The position numbers were made by a program, and so were the translations under genes. A stretch of 64,000 bases of DNA from Micropterus salmoides (Eukaryota > Chordata > Actinopteri > Centrarchiformes > Centrarchidae). This document shows positions 24,901 through 32,700 of the stretch, piece by piece. Each line of letters opens with the position of its first letter. Positions within the stretch are counted from its first letter, which is position 1. Below the pieces are notes generated by a model. The model saw only the letters and a list, made by a program, of their open reading frames with translations. It had not been told where the DNA came from and ran no database searches. The stretch spans positions 49,500,183 to 49,564,182 of the forward strand of contig NW_024041150.1 in assembly GCF_014851395.1 (NCBI RefSeq), read 5' to 3'.

Positions 24901-27900
24901 TTTCTTGTGTTTGGGTGTGCGGTCTTTGGGGTGGACCAGCATCTGTCTTAGTGTGTTCTTGGGTTTAAAAAACACAGGGATGTTATGTTTGTTGAAAATC
25001 CTCCTGAGTTTCTCTGATACTCCAGACACGTATGGAATCACAATGTTGTTGCGTTTGACCTTCTTTTCCTCCCCTGTAGTTTTGTTCTTCTTGGATGTTG
25101 TGGCTGTTTTCATAAAGGTCCATTTAGGGTATCCACAGGCTGTAAGTGCCCCCTTCAGGTGGTTCTGTTCCTTCTCTCTGGTTCCTTCTCTCTGGCTTGG
25201 GCGCTTGTTGGTATGGTTTCCGCACATGGTGTGGTGTTCTCATGACCCCTAGCTTGTGCTCCAGTGGGTGGTGGGAATCGAACAGTAGGTATTGGTCTGT
25301 GTGTGTGGGTTTTCTGTAAACACCAATCTGCAGGCTCCTGTCCTCTTCAATGTGTACAGCGCAGTCCAGGAAGGCCAAACTGTTGTTGTGAACATCTTCT
25401 CGTGTGAACTTGATGTTACTGTCCACAGAGTTGATGTGTTCTGTGAAGGCTTGCACTTCCTGGCTTTTGATTTTGACCCAGGTGTCGTCCACATATCTGT
25501 ACCAGTGGCTCGGTGCTATTCCTCTGAATGAGTTGAGGGCTTTATTCTCCACTTCTTCCATGTAGATGTTTGCCACAATCGGGGATACCGGTGAGCCCAT
25601 GGCACAGCCATGCTTCTGTCTGTAGAATTCACCGTTGTGCTGGAAGTAGTTGGTTTTAGACAGAGGTCGAGTAATTTGCAGATTTGGTCAGGTCCGAGGC
25701 TAGTTCTGTTGTCCAGGGTGTTGTCTTGTGTTAGCCGTTTCCTAACGGTTTCTACTGCCTCTATGGTGGGGATGCAGGTGAACAAAGAAGTCACGTCATA
25801 GGATACCATGGTTTCATCTGGATCCAGTTTTAGTCCTCGAACTTTGTTTACAAAGTCAATAGAGTTTTGGACGTGGTGAGGCGTGTTTCCCACCAATGGA
25901 GCTAAGATGGTGGAAATGTGTTTGGCAATGTTGTAGGTGACCGAGTTAATGCTGCTGATAATCGGCCTGAGTGGGGCTCCTTCTTTGTGTATCTTGGGTA
26001 GTCCATAAATGCATGGAATGGCTTCTCCAGGATACAAACGGTAATATTGTTCACGGGTGATGGTGTTGTCCTTCTGTAACTGTTGTAGACATTCTATGGC
26101 CTTTTTCTTGTATCTGCTGGTTGGGTCTCGTCTCAGTGTCTCATACGTGTTTGTGTCCATTAGTAGGGTGTTGACTTTGTTCTGGTAGTCAGCTGTGTTA
26201 AGTACTACCGTGCATCTTCCTTTGTCAGCAGGTAGGATAGTGATGTTCAGTGCTCAGATCAACACAAATCCTTATTATGATGAGGACAAACACAGGATCT
26301 CTCTTTTCTGCTCTTTAATACAAAGTGACAACAGAGTTGTGAACATCAGCCCAACATTTGTCAAGAGAAGAACAAGGCTAGAGTACAGTGCTATAATGCT
26401 TAGAACTTTATTTGGACATTTCATTGGAAACATTTATATTTTAGATAATGAAGACTGTGATTCTTACTGCTGACTCATTAACAGCTGAAGCATGTAGGCC
26501 TGAGCGACTGTGACAGAATCATGTTTGTCTTATTACAATAATAATAATTAGGCTATTATTATTATCATATGGAGCCTTTTTGCTACAATTAAGCTTGACA
26601 CAACGGCTGCGGCTGTGTTTGCGACCTTTCTTTTCTCCGTGAGAGGGAAGAATTTAGAAAGTTGCTGGCGCTGCAGAGAGCCTCCAGCTGCAGTAGTGCA
26701 TGGGTCATGGTAATATTTATCCAGCCAGAGGGAACGATCACCAACTGTTAGATCAGGAACTGCGTGTCGGTCGCAGGCTACTAGCGACACAACCCGTACC
26801 GGAGAGGAAGTGGGGAGGTGGAGCGTACAGGGCCAGGAGATCGCGGAGCGAGCGGCCCACTGCAGAGGGTCGGTGATCGTTCCCTCTGGCTGGATGGAGT
26901 CTGACGCTCCACATGATCCATGATGATAGAGAAATACAGAGATTAATGTCAATAAAGCAGCTGTCAACCCAAAATATCAAAGATCCTGCTTTTAGGGGAT
27001 CTGATGTCTTATTAAGGGGAGCTAAGCTCCCCCTGGCTCCCCCGTAGTTCGCTCCCTGGGCAGGAGTCTCTCAAATCGTTTGTCAGACAACCTGTTCCTC
27101 CTCGGAGTCAGCACGAGACTGCCCAGGCTAAAGAGCCTCGCCACAGGCGCACCAGAGGGTATCGCTGTGCTTTCACCAACAATATGAAGTAATACCTCCA
27201 CCCCTCCAAAGACTTCTTTGGCAGCTCTGCAATTTCTGCGTCCTCGTGAACTGCTGCTGAAGTCAAAAGAGAGGTCGGAAACATTCATGAAAAGGGGCGT
27301 TTGATTTATTTTTCTCTCCTCCCGTTATGCAGATAGTTCAAGAACCAGTTCACAAGTGACGAGATGATTTGAGATGTGATTACTGAAGTTATCAACAGTG
27401 ATGCGTTCCAGACAAAAGTAATGTGATTACAGTAACGTGTTACCCCCAACACTGGTCAGGTGTGACTGTGCAGCAGCTCTGTGTTTGCACTGTGACCGAA
27501 TGGAAACGTAGCTGCTAGAGTTTTGGAATATAAACATGTGAAAACTGAAGCCAGCCTGCTCTGTGTGGGACTGTGAGCTGCACTTTAGGAGAGGTGCTGA
27601 AGTTAATGTAACAGAGGTTATGTAGTACATTATTCCACTTGCTATAAGTCATTCATTTATTATCCATGTATCTGTGGGGATTTATTGGCTTGAGGGCGCC
27701 CTATCTCAGACGTAGTAGGTAAATACTACTAACGCGCCTGTAACGTTGTTTGTTCATGAGAGACGTGCCCTCGAGGTGAGTTGCTAAACGCAGCACTGTG
27801 TACAAATATCGTGTATTATGCCTGTTAATATTAACACAATATGAACACATGTGAACTGTAACTTATGGAAAGGTTAATAAGACAAGTTATGAGTGGGTTG

Positions 27901-29729
27901 TTGTACTCTTAAAGTGCTATAGTGTTTAAGTAACGACAAAATGCATCTTCTAACTAGCTAGCATTGGTGCTAAAATAACTTGCCGTTCTTTTGTAGTTTG
28001 CTGTGTGTGAGCTGCCTAAATCGAGCCAACTGTATGACTGACCAGTACATATTCTGTTCCTGTCCAGATAATAAACGGCTGCATTGAGAGATAAACGCCT
28101 CGTACTCATCATTTCAAATACACAAAGGAGAGTCGTTGATTGAACCAGCCAGCTACAGCGAAGTGTAGTTGAGCGCGGTTACACTGTTGCCGTGACCCGA
28201 GCTTCTGAATTGATAGCCGCGGGAAGGGACCCGCTTATTTCCCAGAGAATTACGTTGTGAATTGGAGCCGCGGTCCTGATGCTAGGGCAACGACGCAGAG
28301 TTGTGCTCTGTGTTTCCAGCGGATCATATTCGACACAGTAAGACTATGGACTAACCGCATTTGGCCTCAGGGTGGCAGCATTGTTATGTGTATAGAAACT
28401 AAGGTGTGTATTTAGTTTCACTCCTGTTGGTGTTTGATATTGTAAGAAAATTGTTTATTTGCAAGCTTGATCATCAGATCAATTTGGTAAACTTAATACC
28501 TGTGTGGGTTAGGTTTAAGTAGTTGACTCTTTTGGTCAATTTTTTTTTTTGTTGATATTTTGGCTCTAGCAGATATTCTTTATTTCATGTGGTAGTTGTT
28601 TTTATTTTATGTGGGTTAAGGTGGTTATAATTGCTGCTGACATAACTCTTTTTGTTTCTTAATTGTGATTGTAAAACCAGATATATGTTTAGACTGCTTT
28701 GCTTCCCTCAATCATTACCAACCTTGATCCAGATGTTTTAGCAAACTATAGACCTATATCTAACCTTCCATTTCTCTCCAAGGTCCTGGAGAAAGCAGTT
28801 GCTAAACAGCTGTGTGACTTTCGACAGAGCAATAGTTAATTTGGGGATTTGCAGTCAGTATTTAGAGCTCATCATAGAGACAGCACTGGTGAAAATTACT
28901 TGCGACCTCCTAATTGCATCAGCCAAAGGACTTGTCTCTGTACTGGTTTTATTACATCTTAGTGCCGTCCTCCATGGAGGGAACTGGAGTCGAATGACGC
29001 CTGCAGCTGATGTGGCTATAAATCAGCGGCTGTGGATGTAGGATCCGGAGTTACCGCACGGGGATATATCCATAGCTATATCCATTGCTATATCCATAGC
29101 TGGACTCTGTACAAGGCTGGGTCCGTATCGGCACACCGCCTCCCATTCCGTGGTGAGACTGCACTGGGTGACATTCTGTAGTGGTGTATATACTCTAAAT
29201 TTGACCTTGCATACTATTTTGTAGTGAATAACCTAGATGGTAAGTGTGTAGTGTATAGTGCATGGATTTCGTGGTACGACACACAACCTTATATATCTAG
29301 GGTTCTAACGGGTTCCTCCTGCCCTTACAGGAGGTGGCGTTGTCAGGCCAAACAAAGGGTATTTCTCCTTTGTTGTTACTAACTCAACTTCTCCCCTTTC
29401 CGGTAGTCTTTTGCTTTCTCGTCCCTCTCCTCTCTCCTCCTTTCCCTTCCTGCAGGTGTTTCTGGTTCTGGAGCTGTGGAGTCTGGATCTGTGGTTGCGG
29501 GTCACCTGCTGCCCCCGTGTTCCTGCTCGACACCCTCTGCTGCAACAACTATTGTTACTAGTCCTATCGTTATTATTGTTATTATAATCATTAACATTAC
29601 GACTGTTACCATTAACACTACTATAAATATCTGTACCATTTTTCATTTAGTCTATAGCAACATCACCTTTACTTTCTGTACCTCTGTGTGTGTATTGTGT
29701 AGGCTGCCTCCCTCCCCTCTCTCTCTCTC

Positions 29730-29768
<39 letters not shown>

Positions 29769-32700
29769 CACCCCCAACCGGTCGAGGCAGATGGCCGCCC
29801 ACCCTGAGCCATGGTTCTGCTTGAGGTTTCTTCCTCTTAAAGGAAGTTTTTCCTTGCCTCTGTCGCCTAGTGCTGCTCTTGGTGGGAACTATTGGGCTTC
29901 TGTAAATAACATCACAGAGTACGGTCTAGACCTGCTCTTTTATGAAGCGCTGTGAGATAACTGTTGTTGTGATTTGGTGCTATATAAATAAATTTTAATT
30001 GAATTGAACTCTGACAAGCCTGTCACATTGAGACGAAATGCTAAGTTGGCAGATGGGTTTCTATGTATGGCACTGGAAAATTTCAGCGACTCCCAGCCCA
30101 GCATCCAACACAACGCGCAACGGTCGGCAGCCAACCCCATCCATTGCAATGAGGAGCCCAGTCTAACCACAAAGGTATCCAGCCTACCTGATCATCCCAA
30201 CTCAGACTCGGACGAGATGTAGGAGCGGGAAATCATTAGCAAATCCAGCAGCCAGTATGCATCTCCCTTGGTGCTAGTCTGGAAGAAGTCAGGCGATATA
30301 AGGATTTGGGTGGCAACGCCTTTTTCTCTACAATGGACCTCACCTCTGGGTACTACAATGTGGAAATTCACGAGGAAGACAGGAAGTACACTGCTTTCAC
30401 ATCACCATTTGCATTGTATGAATACAATTGGATGCTTCAGGGACTTTGTAATAGCCCAGCAACATTCACGAGGATGATGCTAGGCATCTTTGGTGACCAG
30501 AACTTCCTTAGTCTGCTATGCTATCTGGATGATGTCTTGGTGTTCGCCCCCTCAGAAGAACTGGTATTGGAACGACTGGATTTGGTCTTTCAGCGGCTCA
30601 AAGCTCATAACCTCAAGCTGGCCCCAAAGAAATACCACTTCTTGCAGAGGTCGGCGACACATTGTGGATGCTGATGGCATAAGGACTGACCCAGATAAAG
30701 TAGTGGCCATCACATCCATGACAGAGTCAGAGCTTATGGAGCAAGGACTGACTAGAGTGCCGTATGACAATCTACTGTCAGAAGCGGCTCCAGTGTGCAC
30801 ACATGGAGTGCGGGAGGCTTTCCGCTGGTCGGCTCATCCAATCGATAAGGCCCAAGCCAGCCTATCGCTTCTCAGCTACAGTTGCTCAGGCTGGTACTCA
30901 TCAAATGAGGTTGCAGCTGTTTTCCATGCACACAACAGGCAGGACTCCGGAGTGTGTCCGCACGCACGCACTACTACTGCCTCAGTTTTCCCAGACTGTG
31001 CTGACCTCAGAGCACATTGACCCAGAGTTGCTCTCACGTGATGTCCTGGTGGACAAACAGCAATGCGACAATGTTCCTTGTGGAAAGAGGACGGAGACCA
31101 AGGAGAAAACGTGCTAAAGAACCAGTTGGAGCCATTAAGATGCTGAAAGGCTGGGAAAAGTGGACATTGAGGGATGGTGTGCTGTATCGTGTGGCAAAAA
31201 ACGCTGTCACGAAGAAGAAAACTTACCTGTACATTGTCCCATCTTCTCTGCGATCCAGGGGGCTGATTGGTGTTCATGATGAGGCTGGCCACCAGGCACA
31301 ACAGCGAACATTGTATCCTGCCAAGCAGAAGTTTCATTGGCTAGGGTTGAGGAAGGATGTGATGGAGTACGTGGGTTGTTGCAGGCGGTGTGTTGTGAGC
31401 AAGTCACCAGAGCCTGAAGCAAGGGCACCTTTGGAAAGCATCAGAACGTCGACACCTCTTGAGCTGGTATGCATCGACTTCTGGATGGCTGAATACTAGT
31501 CACAGACCTTATAAAATATCCAAGTGAAGTCAGTGTGAGTGAACACATGCACATAAGATAACTTTTTAAATGTTGACTTTTATTGGGAGTTATCTCTAAA
31601 AGACTATTTACTGTCCATGCAACCATGTTCCAAATAACATAATATTGAAATATTGATACAAACAGTGAATCAACAATCCTGTCACCAAAAGCACACCATG
31701 CTTTACAGGCCTGTAGTATGAGAACGGGGCATGAATTGATCAATCGATTGATACCCTGGATGTCTATGTAGCTCCTATGGGTTGGCCAGCAAATGGCAAA
31801 AAAGACCATGTGTTCCAAAGCGGCACTTCTCCTGCTCTGCAGAAAAGGTTGAGAGACATCAGGCACAGCGCCCAGGTATTACACAGTAATCAAGATGGCG
31901 CCTGGTGATGTCTCTAGCAACAAATCAGCTGATATTTGGACTGAAAACGGCGAACACGGCCAAAGTAAGTCAGCTGTGTTTAAGGGCATAGAAACAGGTA
32001 GGGATGGTAGCGACATGTCTGTCAATATCCAACAACTACTGAACTGTCCCTTCTGTCAGAGAATTTAAATATGACCACTGTTGTCTGTTAATGTCTAGTC
32101 AACGTATTTGGTACACAGAATCCAATGGCGGTGGTGGTGGCCCAGTGTATAAGACACATGCCTTTGGTGTGAGAGACCCGGGTATGAATCCAGTGTGAGA
32201 CACCAATGTGTCCCTGAGCAAGACACTTAAACCCTCGTTGCTCCAGAGGCGTGCGACCTCTGACATATAGCGATAAAAGTAAAGTTGCTTGAAGTCCAGT
32301 GTGAAGTTTCACAGTGATGTCATTTCCTCTGCTGGTGTTGGTCCACCAGCCTTCAAGAAGAAAGTGAGAGACACCAAACCAACAATCCAGACGAGCTGAA
32401 GGCCGCTATCAGAGCAACCTGGGCTTCATATCAGCAGCTCCACAGGCTGAGGTCTGTTCTTTATTCTAATATTCTAGTAATTTGAGATATGGATGTTTGA
32501 TTTCTTTGAGTTGTAAGCCGTAATCATCAAGATCAAAAGAAAAAAAAAAGACCTGAAATATTTCTTAAAATGTAATGAATCTAAAATATATAAAAGTTTC
32601 ACGTTTTGGCTTAAATTACGGACAGAAATGAACTTTTTCAGCATATTCTACCTTTCTGAGATGCTCCTGTAAGCCTACTTCATTTGATGTTCTTTTTTAT

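Larger units (their letters stand above)
24170..27454. mobile_element. second hAT element with perfect 8-bp target duplication
   Basis: Left end CAGTGTTGGGG at 24170 and right end CCCCCAACACTG at 27454 are inverted copies, each flanked by GTCAGGTG (24162-24169 and 27455-27462). Inside are a Penelope element, a fold-back repeat and a minus-strand hAT C-terminal remnant at 27022-27288. The transposase is mostly deleted. The element lies in the first intron of SRCR gene 1 and is absent at the related position in gene 2. Confidence 0.88.

Noticed and set aside
26195..26473. open frame of 92 codons
   Set aside because: No recognisable motif, lies inside a transposon, and has no splice or homology support that I can see.
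29476..29955. 159-codon frame with Ser/Leu repeats
   Set aside because: It is the translation of an L2 3' UTR and a CT microsatellite.
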